The notes: generated by a model from the letters alone, not told the origin. A DNA stretch of 40,129 bases from Comamonadaceae bacterium (GCA_947373185.1 CANBWP010000022.1:1-40129); one strand, 5' to 3'. Counted from the first letter of the stretch, positions 1-8,228 are shown. Translations and numbers: made by a program.

Positions 1-140
1 GTTCCTAAGAACGCAAAAAAGATGGTGGTGATTCCAAAAAATCCCACATAAAAAGGACCGACCCAAAAGTCAAATAAATCCCCGCCCACCAAGGTACCCC
101 CTCGGACGCGATATTTTTTTTCAAAGTTCAGCATGGCCAT
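1..140 (-). CDS. pufL: Photosynthetic reaction centre L subunit, N-terminal fragment
   Basis: This is the first 46 codons of the reaction-centre L chain, which binds bacteriochlorophyll, bacteriopheophytin and QA in the inner membrane. The rest lies beyond the left edge. The translation begins [15 protein letters not shown] and continues with [15 protein letters not shown], the typical PufL N-terminus leading into the first membrane helix. ATG at 140 is chosen because GGAG lies about 8 nt upstream and because PufL proteins start M-A-[ML]-[SN]-F-E. An in-frame ATG at 134 is the alternative. It follows pufA after an 85-nt spacer with a stem-loop, as in other puf operons; pufM would be expected next, outside the window. 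Confidence 0.97.
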   Translation of the reverse strand, partial: MAMLNFEKKYRVRGGTLVGGDLFDFWVGPFYVGFFGITTIFFAFLG

Positions 141-172
141 GGTTCGGTCTCCAGCTTTTAAAAACTCACTCA

Positions 173-207
173 GGTGCTATTTGCGCAGGACGTACACAAA
201 CAGCACC
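173..207 (-). other. pufA-pufL intercistronic stem-loop
   Basis: In the mRNA sense (minus strand) a 13-bp stem, including two G-U pairs, closes a 9-nt loop. The arms are 173-185 and 195-207, with GGTGCT/AGCACC at the base. It lies between the pufA stop (226) and the pufL start (140). In Rhodobacter, hairpins at this place block 3'-to-5' decay and make pufBA mRNA more abundant than pufLM, giving excess LH1 over reaction centres. The same role here is inference from position and structure. Confidence 0.75.
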
Positions 208-225
208 CGTACTTCTTTAATCCGA

Positions 226-426
226 TCAGGACTTTGCAGCAGGAACCGCAGCAGGCATGGGCGCGTTTTGCGCCGATGTTGCAACAGGTTTCTTTGCACC
301 GTCTAACCAGTTAAATTTGTTGGTGCTGAGCAAAATGAGATGAATCATTGCTGCCAGACCAAACAAGAAAATCCCTTGAACCACCATGGCTCGCAGGGGA
401 TCGAAAAGTCGCCAAATTCGCCACAT
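226..426 (-). CDS. pufA: Light-harvesting 1 (B870) alpha polypeptide
   Basis: The 66-residue LH1 alpha antenna chain binds bacteriochlorophyll a and carotenoid in the ring around the reaction centre. It starts [10 protein letters not shown], the alpha-type N-terminus, has one membrane helix (about residues 13-35) with the bacteriochlorophyll-ligand His in [11 protein letters not shown], and then the conserved FNWLDG. The tail is Ala/Pro-rich, as in other betaproteobacterial PufA proteins. The start is supported by AGGAG 8 nt upstream, which overlaps the stop codon of the small gene before it (stop at 437), implying translational coupling. It lies in the puf operon upstream of pufL. Confidence 0.97.
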   Translation of the reverse strand: MWRIWRLFDPLRAMVVQGIFLFGLAAMIHLILLSTNKFNWLDGAKKPVATSAQNAPMPAAVPAAKS

Positions 427-436
427 GATGTATCTC

Positions 437-661
437 CTAAATGATGTGGGACATGAAGGTATAAACCGCAGATTTCACACCTTGGCTCATGCTCTTTGCA
501 TCTTCAGCACCGGGCAAATAATTTCGCCAATGAATGCCCAAGAGGTTGCCAAAAAGAACCAACACAAACAAAAACGCAAAGCCCACCATGAAGATGGTCC
601 AGTACGCTTGTGATTCAGTCTCAGATGACTGCACAGAGTTGAGTGACGGTGTGTCTTGCAT
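437..661 (-). CDS. Unassigned 74-residue single-helix membrane protein in the puf operon
   Basis: I do not recognise this as a named family. It is a small gene between pufB and pufA, which normally adjoin. A strong Shine-Dalgarno (GAAGGAGAA) lies 7 nt before the ATG, and the stop overlaps the pufA ribosome-binding site, so it looks fully integrated. The protein has a polar acidic N-terminus (1-19), one membrane helix (about 21-43, [18 protein letters not shown]), then [11 protein letters not shown] and a C-terminal segment ending FMSHII. It is not LH1 beta or alpha, which flank it. It lacks MWRIW and the alpha-type IHLILLST motif; its only helix-end His is H44. Possible roles are a PufX/PufW/PufY-like accessory LH1 subunit or a diverged alpha-like chain. 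The gene is well supported; its function is unknown. Confidence 0.9.
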   Translation of the reverse strand: MQDTPSLNSVQSSETESQAYWTIFMVGFAFLFVLVLFGNLLGIHWRNYLPGAEDAKSMSQGVKSAVYTFMSHII

Positions 662-698
662 GAAGTTTCTCCTTCAATCGGATGAAAAAATATCTAAC

Positions 699-842
699 TT
701 AGAACCAGGGTCGCCACGCCCAAACCAAGATGTGTGCCAATACAGCCACAGCCGTAAAGCCCACTGCACCTTGCATCCAGTAGTGGTGAAACTCCTGAGC
801 TTCTTCGTCGGACAGTCCTGAAATGGATGCCTTATTCGACAT
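699..842 (-). CDS. pufB: Light-harvesting 1 (B870) beta polypeptide
   Basis: The 47-residue LH1 beta antenna chain begins [19 protein letters not shown] and ends [11 protein letters not shown]. The [12 protein letters not shown] segment, the His ligand in VLAHILV and the terminal RPWF are diagnostic of LH1 beta. The ATG at 842 is preceded by AGGGAG 5 nt upstream. The frame stays open further upstream, but an earlier start would add 26 residues with no antenna similarity. It is the first puf gene after bchZ and is followed by the small unassigned gene and pufA. Confidence 0.96.
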   Translation of the reverse strand: MSNKASISGLSDEEAQEFHHYWMQGAVGFTAVAVLAHILVWAWRPWF

Positions 843-860
843 ATTTGCTCCCTTCAATAC

Positions 861-872
861 GGCCTTGCGGCC
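861..872 (-). other. Small hairpin with GCAA tetraloop before pufB
   Basis: In the mRNA sense it reads GGCC-GCAA-GGCC, a 4-bp GC stem capped by a GNRA-type tetraloop. It lies about 10 nt upstream of the pufB Shine-Dalgarno. It could affect translation or 5'-end stability of processed puf mRNA. It is short, so chance is possible. Confidence 0.4.
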
Positions 873-930
873 AAAGTGCGCACAGCCCGCGCAGATAGGC
901 AGCCGCAACCCAAAGGCCACGACATCTCGG

Positions 931-960
931 TTGACGCGCCGCTCAAAGCGGCGGTGTCAA
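931..960 (-). other. bchZ-pufB intercistronic stem-loop
   Basis: The 148-nt gap between the bchZ stop (991) and the pufB start (842) has no recognisable gene; pufQ, found here in Rhodobacter, was not seen. It contains a stem-loop: TTGAC/GTCAA (931-935 with 956-960), a small internal loop, then CGCCGC/GCGGCG (937-942 with 948-953) around a 5-nt loop. It lacks a T-run, so an mRNA processing or stability element is more likely than a terminator. A puf promoter here cannot be excluded, but no convincing -35/-10 pair was found. Confidence 0.5.
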
Positions 961-990
961 ATGTCTTCAAGTCCACTTTCAAGCTGTGCG

Positions 991-2487
991 TCATGCAGTG
1001 ACCCCCATGCCCAGGGCGTGTCCTGCTGCTTCAACATGCTCGCGTGTGACGGTTTCACTGCCCGTGATGCGAGAAATTTGCTCTGACTGATCCCGCAAGC
1101 GTTTGGCTGCAGAAATTTGAACCAACACGGGTTGGTGCTGAATCAGGTCTCGCAACAGGTTTTGGGCGTCGTCTTGCCAAGTGGCATTGGGCGTGACCAA
1201 ACCACGCGCCTGCGTGGCTTCGACTTTGTCCATGTCGGTGCCCAGCGGCAGAATGTGAAAGAGTGCATCAAACAAGGCGTTGCAAACCTCTTGAATGAGG
1301 TAGGTTGCGCCGCTGTAGCCCATGAAAGGCGTGCCTGTGTGGCGACGAATGATGGCGCCAGGAAAGGACGCAGGAATGTACGAGGGCTTCATGGGGCCTT
1401 GACCTGCCATTTCGCTCATGTACATGCGCTCGTTGTAGCTGCCAAACAAAATGAGCGGTGTCTGGGTGTGCACCAACTCACGCACTTTGGCGTTGTCTGT
1501 TTTGTTGCCCGCAGTGCGTGACACACTGAAGCGACAAGGCAAGCCCATCTCGCCTTCTAGGAAGTTCTTCAGCCCTCTTGTGTAGGTCTCACCTGCGACC
1601 ACGGCAAAGCTGGCTGTGCTGAAAAAGTCCTGCGTCACCGAACGCCAGAGATCCCAAAGCGGTTTGAGCGTGGTGTGACGTTCACGTTCGATGAAGGGCT
1701 CGGGATCGATCTCGAGCATTTGCCCAAGCTTGCGCAGGAAACGGGTGGTGGTGTGCAATCCAATGGGCGCCTGCAAATAGGGTCGCTCTAAGGCTTCACA
1801 CAACATGCGACCAAACTCTCGGTACATGCAAATGTTCGCATCTGCATCGGCCAGTTTGGGCACATCGGCCAAGTGGCTTCCTAAAGGAAACACCATGTTG
1901 ACTTCAGCGCCAATGCCTTCGACCAATCGGCGAATTTCTGCCAAGTCGCTGGCACTGTTGAAGGTGCCATAGGCGGGACCAATGATGTTGACCCGAGGCT
2001 TTTCGCCTGCTGGACGCTCACTGAAAGGTTTGCGCGCAGGTATTTTGCGCAGGCCATATTCGCTCCACAACCAAAACATGGCGCGGTTGGCGCATTGCCA
2101 TTGGTCTTCGTCAATGGTGCGGGGCAAGAAGCGCTGAATGTTGGTGCCTTCTGGCGTGACACCGCCACCAATCATCTCGGCAATGGAGCCTGTCACCACC
2201 ACAGCTGGCAGATCAGGATCCAATGTTGCGTGAGCGCGCTTCATGGCGCCTTCTGTGCCTTCGCGGCCCAACTGCTCTTCTGCCAAGCCGGTCACCACAA
2301 TGGGCAACTCGTGCGGTGGCAAACCATCGGTGTAATGCAGCACAGAGGTGACTGGCAAGTTTTCGCAGCCCACAGGGCCGTCAATGACCACCTGCAAACC
2401 TTTGATGGCGGTGAACACATACACAGCGCCCCAATAACCGCCTGCGCGGTCATGGTCCAAAATGAGGGGAGACTTGACGGTGCTCAT
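991..2487 (-). CDS. bchZ: Chlorophyllide a reductase subunit Z
   Basis: BchZ (498 residues) pairs with BchY as the catalytic, nitrogenase MoFe-like component of chlorophyllide a oxidoreductase, which reduces the C7-C8 bond in bacteriochlorophyll a synthesis. The N-terminus holds the conserved GPVGCENLP, whose Cys (C41) should be the BchZ ligand to the shared 4Fe-4S cluster. [15 protein letters not shown] and the C-terminal DUF-like helical region also fit BchZ. The length matches the family. Its ATG overlaps the bchY stop as ATGA (2484-2487), so the two are translationally coupled. Confidence 0.97.
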   Translation of the reverse strand: MSTVKSPLILDHDRAGGYWGAVYVFTAIKGLQVVIDGPVGCENLPVTSVLHYTDGLPPHELPIVVTGLAEEQLGREGTEGAMKRAHATLDPDLPAVVVTGSIAEMIGGGVTPEGTNIQRFLPRTIDEDQWQCANRAMFWLWSEYGLRKIPARKPFSERPAGEKPRVNIIGPAYGTFNSASDLAEIRRLVEGIGAEVNMVFPLGSHLADVPKLADADANICMYREFGRMLCEALERPYLQAPIGLHTTTRFLRKLGQMLEIDPEPFIERERHTTLKPLWDLWRSVTQDFFSTASFAVVAGETYTRGLKNFLEGEMGLPCRFSVSRTAGNKTDNAKVRELVHTQTPLILFGSYNERMYMSEMAGQGPMKPSYIPASFPGAIIRRHTGTPFMGYSGATYLIQEVCNALFDALFHILPLGTDMDKVEATQARGLVTPNATWQDDAQNLLRDLIQHQPVLVQISAAKRLRDQSEQISRITGSETVTREHVEAAGHALGMGVTA

Positions 2488-4031
2488 GTTCCCATCGCCT
2501 CCGATTTGCGTTTTTGAATCTGCTTCTCAAGCAAGCGGCGTGTTTCTTTTTTGAACTCAGGTCGATCGACGGGCACAGACTCCCAAACGCCAGCGTTAGG
2601 GCCTAAGCCCACTTCACCGAAGAAGGCTTTCATTTCGTCAAAGCGATGCTGATTGCCAATGGCCGACTGCACCACTTGCACCAAAGAACCCGCACCTGCC
2701 ACACCCATCAAAGGACGTGCAGAAATCAGGTTGGTGAAGTACAAAGATGGAATGCTGAGTTCTTTGGCAGCTTGAACCAAGGGGGTGGTGCCAATGGCCA
2801 AGTCAGGACGGAACTCGTGAACGGCCGCCATGTCTTGCTCAAGCGATGCGCGCATTTGCACTTGCACGCCGTGTGCTGCCAGCCATTGCCTGTCGAGTTC
2901 ATTCCAAGGTGTGGCGGGGCAAGCTGAACCGACATATCGAAGGTCTGCGCCACACTCAACCAAAAGACGTGCCACCAGCAATTCAGAGCCTTCATAGCCA
3001 CTGAGGGTGATGCGGCCTTTGATGGGCTTTTGCGACAACAAGCCGCGCATGGCGCCCAGTTGTTGATTGCGTGCCACGTCAATTTGGTCTTGGGCAATGC
3101 CTGCAGAAATACCAATGTTTTGCAACCAGTCCTGTGTGCCTTCTAGGCCCACAGGTGCAGAACCGACAACAGGTCGGCCTGCTGCTTGGAACTCACGCAC
3201 ACTGGCGGTGTAAAACGGATGGATGGCAGCAGCCACTGAGCAGTCAAGCGCCGCATACAGCTCGCGCCATTCGCGTGTGGGAACCACAGGTCCTGCTGCC
3301 AATCCCATGGGCGCCAGCATTTGACCAATGATGACGGGGTCGGCCGGGAACATCTCACCCAGCAAGGCAACTGTCGGCACTGCAGAGCGTCCACCTTTAG
3401 GCGAAGCCACAGGGCCATTCATGACCTCTTCACGTGCGTACTTCAGCATGGCGCCAGCCAACACGTCTTTGGCTTCTGCGTGCGTTGGCACACCAAAGCC
3501 TGGTACATCGATGCCAATGATGCGAACGCCATTGATCTCTTTGGGCAACAACTGAAGCGGCACGCCACTGGCGGTGGGGACGCACAAGTTGATGATCACA
3601 ATGGTGTCAACTTTGTCAGGATCGGCTTGCGCATGAACTGCTTCGCGAATGTCTTCAAACAGTTTGCCAGTGACCAGTGTTTCAGAATTGAAAGGCACAT
3701 AGCCCACACTGCGTCTGGCACCGTAAAAGTGTGAGGTGAAGGTAAGTCCGTACACACAACATGCAGAGCCCGACAAAATGGTGGCCGTTCGCTTCATGCG
3801 AAGGCCGACACGCAATGAACCAAACGCCGGGCACATGCTCTGCGGTTGATCGTGCGGGCCCGCATCGGCTTTGCGGGGATAGTCTTTGGCGTATTGGTCC
3901 AGCACCTCTGACTTGCCAGCGCTGCGTGCAGCTTCCAGCATTTGGTCTGCACCTGCGTGACAGCCTAAGCCGTCTGCGGGTGCCTGCGCTGCTTGCGCAG
4001 ACACAGCTTGAATAGGGATGGTGCGTGCCAT
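2484..4031 (-). CDS. bchY: Chlorophyllide a reductase subunit Y
   Basis: BchY (515 residues) is the partner of BchZ in chlorophyllide a oxidoreductase. Cysteines in SMCPAFGS (C67), GSACCVYG (C91/C92) and IINLCVPT (C150) are at positions expected for cluster ligands. GYEGSELL and the [14 protein letters not shown] region are also family-like. The N-terminus is Ala-rich. It starts 5 nt after the bchX stop and ends in a 4-nt overlap with bchZ, so X, Y and Z are one translational unit. Expression should follow the bchC promoter and readthrough from crtEF. Confidence 0.97.
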   Translation of the reverse strand: MARTIPIQAVSAQAAQAPADGLGCHAGADQMLEAARSAGKSEVLDQYAKDYPRKADAGPHDQPQSMCPAFGSLRVGLRMKRTATILSGSACCVYGLTFTSHFYGARRSVGYVPFNSETLVTGKLFEDIREAVHAQADPDKVDTIVIINLCVPTASGVPLQLLPKEINGVRIIGIDVPGFGVPTHAEAKDVLAGAMLKYAREEVMNGPVASPKGGRSAVPTVALLGEMFPADPVIIGQMLAPMGLAAGPVVPTREWRELYAALDCSVAAAIHPFYTASVREFQAAGRPVVGSAPVGLEGTQDWLQNIGISAGIAQDQIDVARNQQLGAMRGLLSQKPIKGRITLSGYEGSELLVARLLVECGADLRYVGSACPATPWNELDRQWLAAHGVQVQMRASLEQDMAAVHEFRPDLAIGTTPLVQAAKELSIPSLYFTNLISARPLMGVAGAGSLVQVVQSAIGNQHRFDEMKAFFGEVGLGPNAGVWESVPVDRPEFKKETRRLLEKQIQKRKSEAMGT

Positions 4032-4036
4032 GGTGC

Positions 4037-5044
4037 TTAGGCCTGGTCGTAAATAACTTCGAGGCTGGGCTTGATGACTTCGTCTTTTCCCACCATGTCA
4101 AACAAAGTCGCTGGCTCCAACACCACATTGCGGCCCACGGTGTCTGCGCTGAACAAACCTAACAACTCATCTTGCGTTTGTGGCTTGGGACGCATCGGTG
4201 GCGCCTCAGCGACGTTCTTCGCCAAATCAGCAAACAGGGAGCCCCACTCACTGTCGGGCTTGCCAATGATTTCGTAGCTGGCACTCTTGCGGCGAATGTC
4301 TTCGTTGGCAGGAATGGCGGCCAGTACAGGAATGCCAGCGTTGGCGGCAAACGCTTGCGCTTCGCCAGTGCCATCGTCTTTGTTGATGACCATACCGGCC
4401 ACACCCACGTTGCCACCCAACTTGCGGAAGTACTCCACCGCAGAGCAAACGTTGTTGGCCACATACAGGGACTGCAAGTCGTTGCTGCCCACCACAATCA
4501 CTTTTTGACACATGTCGCGGGCAATGGGCAAACCAAAGCCGCCGCACACCACGTCACCCAAAAAGTCGAGCAACACATAGTCAAAGCCCCAATCGTGGAA
4601 GCCTAATTTTTCAAGTGTTTCAAAACCGTGGATGATGCCGCGACCCCCACAGCCACGACCCACTTCAGGGCCGCCCAGCTCCATGGCAAACACGCCATCG
4701 CGCTTGAAGCACACATCGCTGATACTGACGGCTTGACCGGCCAGTTTCAAACGTGAAGAGGTTTCAATGATGGTGGGGCAAGCCTTGCCACCAAACAACA
4801 AACTGGTGGTGTCGCTTTTAGGATCGCAGCCAATCAGCAAAACTTTTTTGCCTTGCTGCGCCATCATGTAACTGAGGTTGGCCAGCGTGAAACTTTTACC
4901 AATGCCGCCTTTGCCATAGATCGCAATGATTTGCGTTTCCTTGGTCACCTCTTTGGTGCTGATGGGCTCTAGAGGCTCTGCGGCCTCACTGCGAAGTCGA
5001 TCAACAAATTGAACGGTGTGCTCGGTGGTAGTTTGTGTGTTCAT
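4037..5044 (-). CDS. bchX: Chlorophyllide a reductase iron protein subunit X
   Basis: BchX (335 residues) is the NifH-like ATP-dependent reductase that passes electrons to BchYZ. The P-loop GKGGIGKS is at residues 44-51. SDVCFKRDG and the GGPEVGRGCGGRGI region carry Cys residues, and DFLGDVVCGGFGLPI holds the conserved 4Fe-4S ligand region of the NifH/BchL/BchX family. The start at 5044 (MNTQTTT) is chosen because its ATG overlaps the bchC stop as ATGA. An in-frame start 15 nt upstream would lie inside bchC. It follows bchC and precedes bchY. Confidence 0.97.
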   Translation of the reverse strand: MNTQTTTEHTVQFVDRLRSEAAEPLEPISTKEVTKETQIIAIYGKGGIGKSFTLANLSYMMAQQGKKVLLIGCDPKSDTTSLLFGGKACPTIIETSSRLKLAGQAVSISDVCFKRDGVFAMELGGPEVGRGCGGRGIIHGFETLEKLGFHDWGFDYVLLDFLGDVVCGGFGLPIARDMCQKVIVVGSNDLQSLYVANNVCSAVEYFRKLGGNVGVAGMVINKDDGTGEAQAFAANAGIPVLAAIPANEDIRRKSASYEIIGKPDSEWGSLFADLAKNVAEAPPMRPKPQTQDELLGLFSADTVGRNVVLEPATLFDMVGKDEVIKPSLEVIYDQA

Positions 5045-5994
5045 GCGTGTGCGCTCCAATCAAGGACCATCTTGAGACAAGAAACATCACCGAACGCGGT
5101 CTCATACGCAACGGTGGCAGAGTGGGAGGTTTGGACGTGTGTGACCAAACCTTTGAGGGAAAGTTGCCCGCAGTTCACCAATTCATTGACGGCCAATAAA
5201 TCGGGACGCTTCCATTCGGCAGCAACGCGAATGCGTGCTTCACGCATGAAGGCGGGTGCGTAGGCAAATTGCAAGTTGTCTTTGTAAAAACCTGCCAGCA
5301 CCACTTCACCGCCGGGACGAATTCTTTGAATCAGTTTGTCGAGCAATGACGAGTCACCACTGACGTCATAAATGGCCTGATACCCTTTGTGATCATCGTC
5401 TTGAGGGTTGATCACGTTGTAGCCTTCTCCACCCTTTGCACGCTCAGCATTTGTTTCCCAAACGGTGGGGGGTGGAAAGCCAGCAGCCACAGTGAGACGC
5501 GCGAGCAAGCGGCCCATCACGCCGTGACCAATGATCAAATCGGGCGGGTTGTACGGCTCTTGCTGACCGCCACCCGATACAGCGTGATAAGCCGTAGCGG
5601 CCAATGCAAACAGCACAGCATCACTGCCGAGGTCGTTGGCCACAGGCAGTATTTTTTGATCAGACACCACCAAACGCGACGCAGCGCCGCCAAACAAACT
5701 GCGCACACCTGTGAAGCAATTGGCACCGGGAACAAAAACGGTTTGCCCCTCTTTGAGCTTGGCGCCTTGGGGGGCACGCACCACTTGACCCACGGTTTCA
5801 TAACCTGGCACAAGGGGGTAACCCATGCCGGGAAAGGGCGGCATGCTGCCATCCCACAGCATGCGCTCTGTGCCCGTGCTGATGCCGCTGTATTGCACAG
5901 CCACTTCGACTTGGCCTTCTTGCAAGGAAGGCAAATCCAAGGCCTGAAGCGACAATTGCTTGGGGTTGTCAAAAACGACTGCGGTGGCTTTCAT
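5041..5994 (-). CDS. bchC: 3-hydroxyethyl bacteriochlorophyllide a dehydrogenase
   Basis: BchC (317 residues) is a medium-chain dehydrogenase-like enzyme that oxidises the C3 hydroxyethyl group to acetyl late in bacteriochlorophyll a synthesis. The conserved YSGISTGTERMLW and PGYETVGQV near the N-terminus and the nucleotide-binding region IIGHGVMGRLLARL (middle) support this. The length is typical. It begins 58 nt after crtF. That gap holds a promoter and two PpsR/CrtJ-type sites. No clear Shine-Dalgarno precedes the ATG. Its stop overlaps the bchX start. Confidence 0.96.
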   Translation of the reverse strand: MKATAVVFDNPKQLSLQALDLPSLQEGQVEVAVQYSGISTGTERMLWDGSMPPFPGMGYPLVPGYETVGQVVRAPQGAKLKEGQTVFVPGANCFTGVRSLFGGAASRLVVSDQKILPVANDLGSDAVLFALAATAYHAVSGGGQQEPYNPPDLIIGHGVMGRLLARLTVAAGFPPPTVWETNAERAKGGEGYNVINPQDDDHKGYQAIYDVSGDSSLLDKLIQRIRPGGEVVLAGFYKDNLQFAYAPAFMREARIRVAAEWKRPDLLAVNELVNCGQLSLKGLVTHVQTSHSATVAYETAFGDVSCLKMVLDWSAHA

Positions 5995-5997
5995 GAG

Positions 5998-6015
5998 TGT
6001 ATTCTTTGCGTTACA
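5998..6015 (-). promoter_or_regulatory. PpsR/CrtJ-type operator, bchC-proximal site
   Basis: An 18-bp TGT-N12-ACA palindrome covers the putative -10 region of the bchC promoter. It is one of two sites separated by exactly 8 bp, the spacing known for cooperative CrtJ binding at bchC in Rhodobacter capsulatus. PpsR/CrtJ represses photosynthesis genes under oxygen or light. The regulator gene is not in this window. Confidence 0.8.
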
Positions 6016-6029
6016 TCAACTTGTGTCAA
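6001..6029 (-). promoter_or_regulatory. Predicted sigma70-type promoter of bchC
   Basis: The -35 is a perfect TTGACA (6029-6024). After a 17-bp spacer there is a weak -10, AAGAAT (6006-6001; 4 of 6 matches). The -35 lies within the distal PpsR site and the -10 within the proximal site, so repressor would block polymerase. Transcription would start at or very near the bchC ATG at 5994, implying an almost leaderless message. The -10 is the weak part of this call. Confidence 0.55.
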
Positions 6030-6041
6030 ACTATGTTTACA
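6024..6041 (-). promoter_or_regulatory. PpsR/CrtJ-type operator, bchC-distal site
   Basis: An 18-bp TGT-N12-ACA palindrome with TGTCAA/TTTACA half-sites, 8 bp from the proximal site. It contains the TTGACA -35 hexamer on the minus strand. The pair occupies most of the 58-bp crtF-bchC gap. Confidence 0.82.
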
Positions 6042-6052
6042 TTTATTGTGAT

Positions 6053-7240
6053 TTATAAGGGTAAACACTTAGACTTTCTGCCCACAATGAGCTGCGCATG
6101 GATGGGCATGGCGTTGGGCAAGTGCTCGATCTGGGTAAATCCAGCCTCTGCCATCAATTGCATGATTTCTTCTGGCGTGCGCAATCTGCCTGCGCCCATG
6201 GCCAGCAAATAGAAATGAAAATAAGCATCGGATTGCGTGGGCCCTTTGAATGACTCAGAAAGTGTTTGCGCCATCGGTTCGGCCAAGAGAAGTGCACCCC
6301 CCAGTGGCAGTGCAGCATGAATTTTTTGAAGCAACTGCTTGACAACCTCATCCGGGTGGTCATGTGCGACTCGAACCAAGGTGATGAGATCGGCACCAAG
6401 GGGCAATTCATCGTGTAAGAAGCTTCCTGGATGAAAATTCATCCGTTCGCTCATGCCGCGCTGTTCAACATTGTTTTTCGCAAGCGCCAAGACGGGTGGC
6501 AAATCAAATAGCTGGACTTGCAAGTGAGGCGCATGTACAGCCAAGTCACATGCAAATCGGCCCTTTCCAGCCCCCACATCCAACACGCATTGGTGCTCGT
6601 CAAAGTAATAGCTGGACAAGATTTCTTGAACCACAAATCCTTGTGAGGCCGCCATCAAATCAGAGTAGCGACTGAACTTGTCGTGCGCTGCTCGTGTGGC
6701 AGCCTGTGCGTCGTGCGCATAGGGCCAATAAGCCGCCATGCTGCCCTGCCATGCATTGCTCAAGAAACCCAGGGGGTCTTGCATGTCTGCATACAACAGG
6801 TGATTGTGTTCAATCATGGCCGCAATGCCATCGTGAGTGGCCAAGGGCACGCCCAATGGCCCCAGCCCAAACCGGGACAGACTTCTGTATTCCAGCAAGC
6901 CCAAGGAAACTGCGGACAACAGCAAGCGTTGCAACACAGGCTCGGGCATGTTCACTCGCTGCGCGATTTGCTTCAAATCAGCAGGTGCTTGGTGCAGCAT
7001 CTTGAACAAATTCAATCGAATGCACCCCAGCATGACCTGGGTATGCACAAAGCCCGCCATCAAGTCAAAGAGCTTTTGGGTGCGCCTGCGGGTGACCCAA
7101 CGCGTCAAGGGGTTGGTCAGCGACAAGCTGTAAAGCTTGGGGCTGGCATAGAGGCGCTCTAGCCATTGCAAAAAGCTGTCGCGCCACGAGCTTTCGCCCT
7201 GCAGGGCAGACAGTCTGGCCACATCCAGTTTGGGGTTCAT
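6053..7240 (-). CDS. crtF: Hydroxyneurosporene/demethylspheroidene O-methyltransferase
   Basis: CrtF (395 residues) uses S-adenosylmethionine to methylate the C1 hydroxyl of acyclic carotenoids in the spheroidene/spirilloxanthin pathway. An N-terminal winged-helix-like dimerisation region is followed by the SAM-binding loop DVGAGKGRFA (221-230). The late LVRVAHDHPDE and LLLAEPMAQ segments fit the O-methyltransferase fold; the typical H-D catalytic region is present. It starts 13 nt after crtE and runs to the bchC promoter region. The position between crtE and bchC is typical for purple-bacterial clusters. Confidence 0.92.
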   Translation of the reverse strand: MNPKLDVARLSALQGESSWRDSFLQWLERLYASPKLYSLSLTNPLTRWVTRRRTQKLFDLMAGFVHTQVMLGCIRLNLFKMLHQAPADLKQIAQRVNMPEPVLQRLLLSAVSLGLLEYRSLSRFGLGPLGVPLATHDGIAAMIEHNHLLYADMQDPLGFLSNAWQGSMAAYWPYAHDAQAATRAAHDKFSRYSDLMAASQGFVVQEILSSYYFDEHQCVLDVGAGKGRFACDLAVHAPHLQVQLFDLPPVLALAKNNVEQRGMSERMNFHPGSFLHDELPLGADLITLVRVAHDHPDEVVKQLLQKIHAALPLGGALLLAEPMAQTLSESFKGPTQSDAYFHFYLLAMGAGRLRTPEEIMQLMAEAGFTQIEHLPNAMPIHAQLIVGRKSKCLPL

Positions 7241-7253
7241 GACTGGAGCCTGC

Positions 7254-8228
7254 TTAGCGCTGTGAATGAGGTGTGCTGGAAGTCACGCTTGACTTGTGCA
7301 CTTTGGCAATCGAAGACGAGGACTTTGCGGGCTTCACGAATTTGACGTGCGCATTCCTCTTGCGATACCCATCGCACATCGACTTAGGCACCAAGCGCTC
7401 AGACTCCAACAAGACCAATTGCCGCAGCATGTCTCGGCTGTTGCAGTTTGGAATGGCATCTCCAGCCTTGGCAATCAAGGTATCAAAATGCTGGATCGCC
7501 CCCTCCAAACCCAAGGCTTGCGCAGAGCTGGGGCGGGCATTCAAAACATCCTGCCCGGCCGGTTTGCCCAAACTCGCAATGTCACCTAATACATCGCGAA
7601 TGTCATCAGCCACCTGATAGGCTTCACCCAGAAATGCCCCCAGTGGCGCCCATGGCTCAGAGGGCTTACCGCTTGCAATGGCGCCAGCACAAGTGGCAGA
7701 CACAAACAAGGCACCCGTTTTAGCGCGCTGATATTGGCCTAAATCGGCCGTGGTTTCACACTCCCAGGCTTGACCGGCCACGATGCCGTCGGGCAAACCC
7801 ACGCCTCTTGTCAGATTCTCCATCAAGCCCATCAAACGCTGAGGGTGCTGCCGACCCGCCTGCAATAGAACTTGATAGGCCATCACAATCAGGCCGTCAC
7901 CTGCCAGCAGCGCCAAGGGCTCAGAAAATGCCTTGTGAACCGTGGCTTGACCCCTGCGGAAATCTGCATTGTCAAAGGCCGGCATGTCATCGTGCACCAG
8001 CGAGGCGCAGTGCATGAACTCCAGCGCCACAGCGGCGGCGTTGGTTAAATCGGGCTCATCTTCGCCACACGCCACCGCAACGGCCATGCACAGCTGGGGC
8101 CGAATTCGTGCACCCCCAGAAAATACCGCGTGCTTCATGGCTGCTTGAAGTTTTTGGGGCGCGCCGATACCCACGGCCAACTCAAAATGCTGGCTCAGCG
8201 CCTGTTCGGTGCGTGCAATCAAACTCAT
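7254..8228 (-). CDS. crtE: Geranylgeranyl diphosphate synthase
   Basis: CrtE (324 residues) makes geranylgeranyl diphosphate for carotenoids and for the phytyl tail of bacteriochlorophyll. The first Asp-rich motif is D80-D81-x4-D86 followed by RRG, and the second is ADDIRD around D208-D212. The family usually ends near residue 290; here a Ser/Lys-rich tail (about 290-324) extends it. The ATG has GGGGA about 6 nt upstream. It is the first gene of the crtEF-bchCXYZ-puf superoperon and is divergent from the DUF3422 gene, with PpsR-type sites between them. Confidence 0.92.
   Translation of the reverse strand: MSLIARTEQALSQHFELAVGIGAPQKLQAAMKHAVFSGGARIRPQLCMAVAVACGEDEPDLTNAAAVALEFMHCASLVHDDMPAFDNADFRRGQATVHKAFSEPLALLAGDGLIVMAYQVLLQAGRQHPQRLMGLMENLTRGVGLPDGIVAGQAWECETTADLGQYQRAKTGALFVSATCAGAIASGKPSEPWAPLGAFLGEAYQVADDIRDVLGDIASLGKPAGQDVLNARPSSAQALGLEGAIQHFDTLIAKAGDAIPNCNSRDMLRQLVLLESERLVPKSMCDGYRKRNAHVKFVKPAKSSSSIAKVHKSSVTSSTPHSQR

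Noticed and set aside
699..920. Longer 73-residue version of pufB
   Set aside because: The extra 26 residues have no antenna similarity, and a strong ribosome-binding site sits right before the internal ATG at 842.
843..990. Possible pufQ between bchZ and pufB
   Set aside because: No frame of suitable length or membrane-helix pattern is present on the minus strand.
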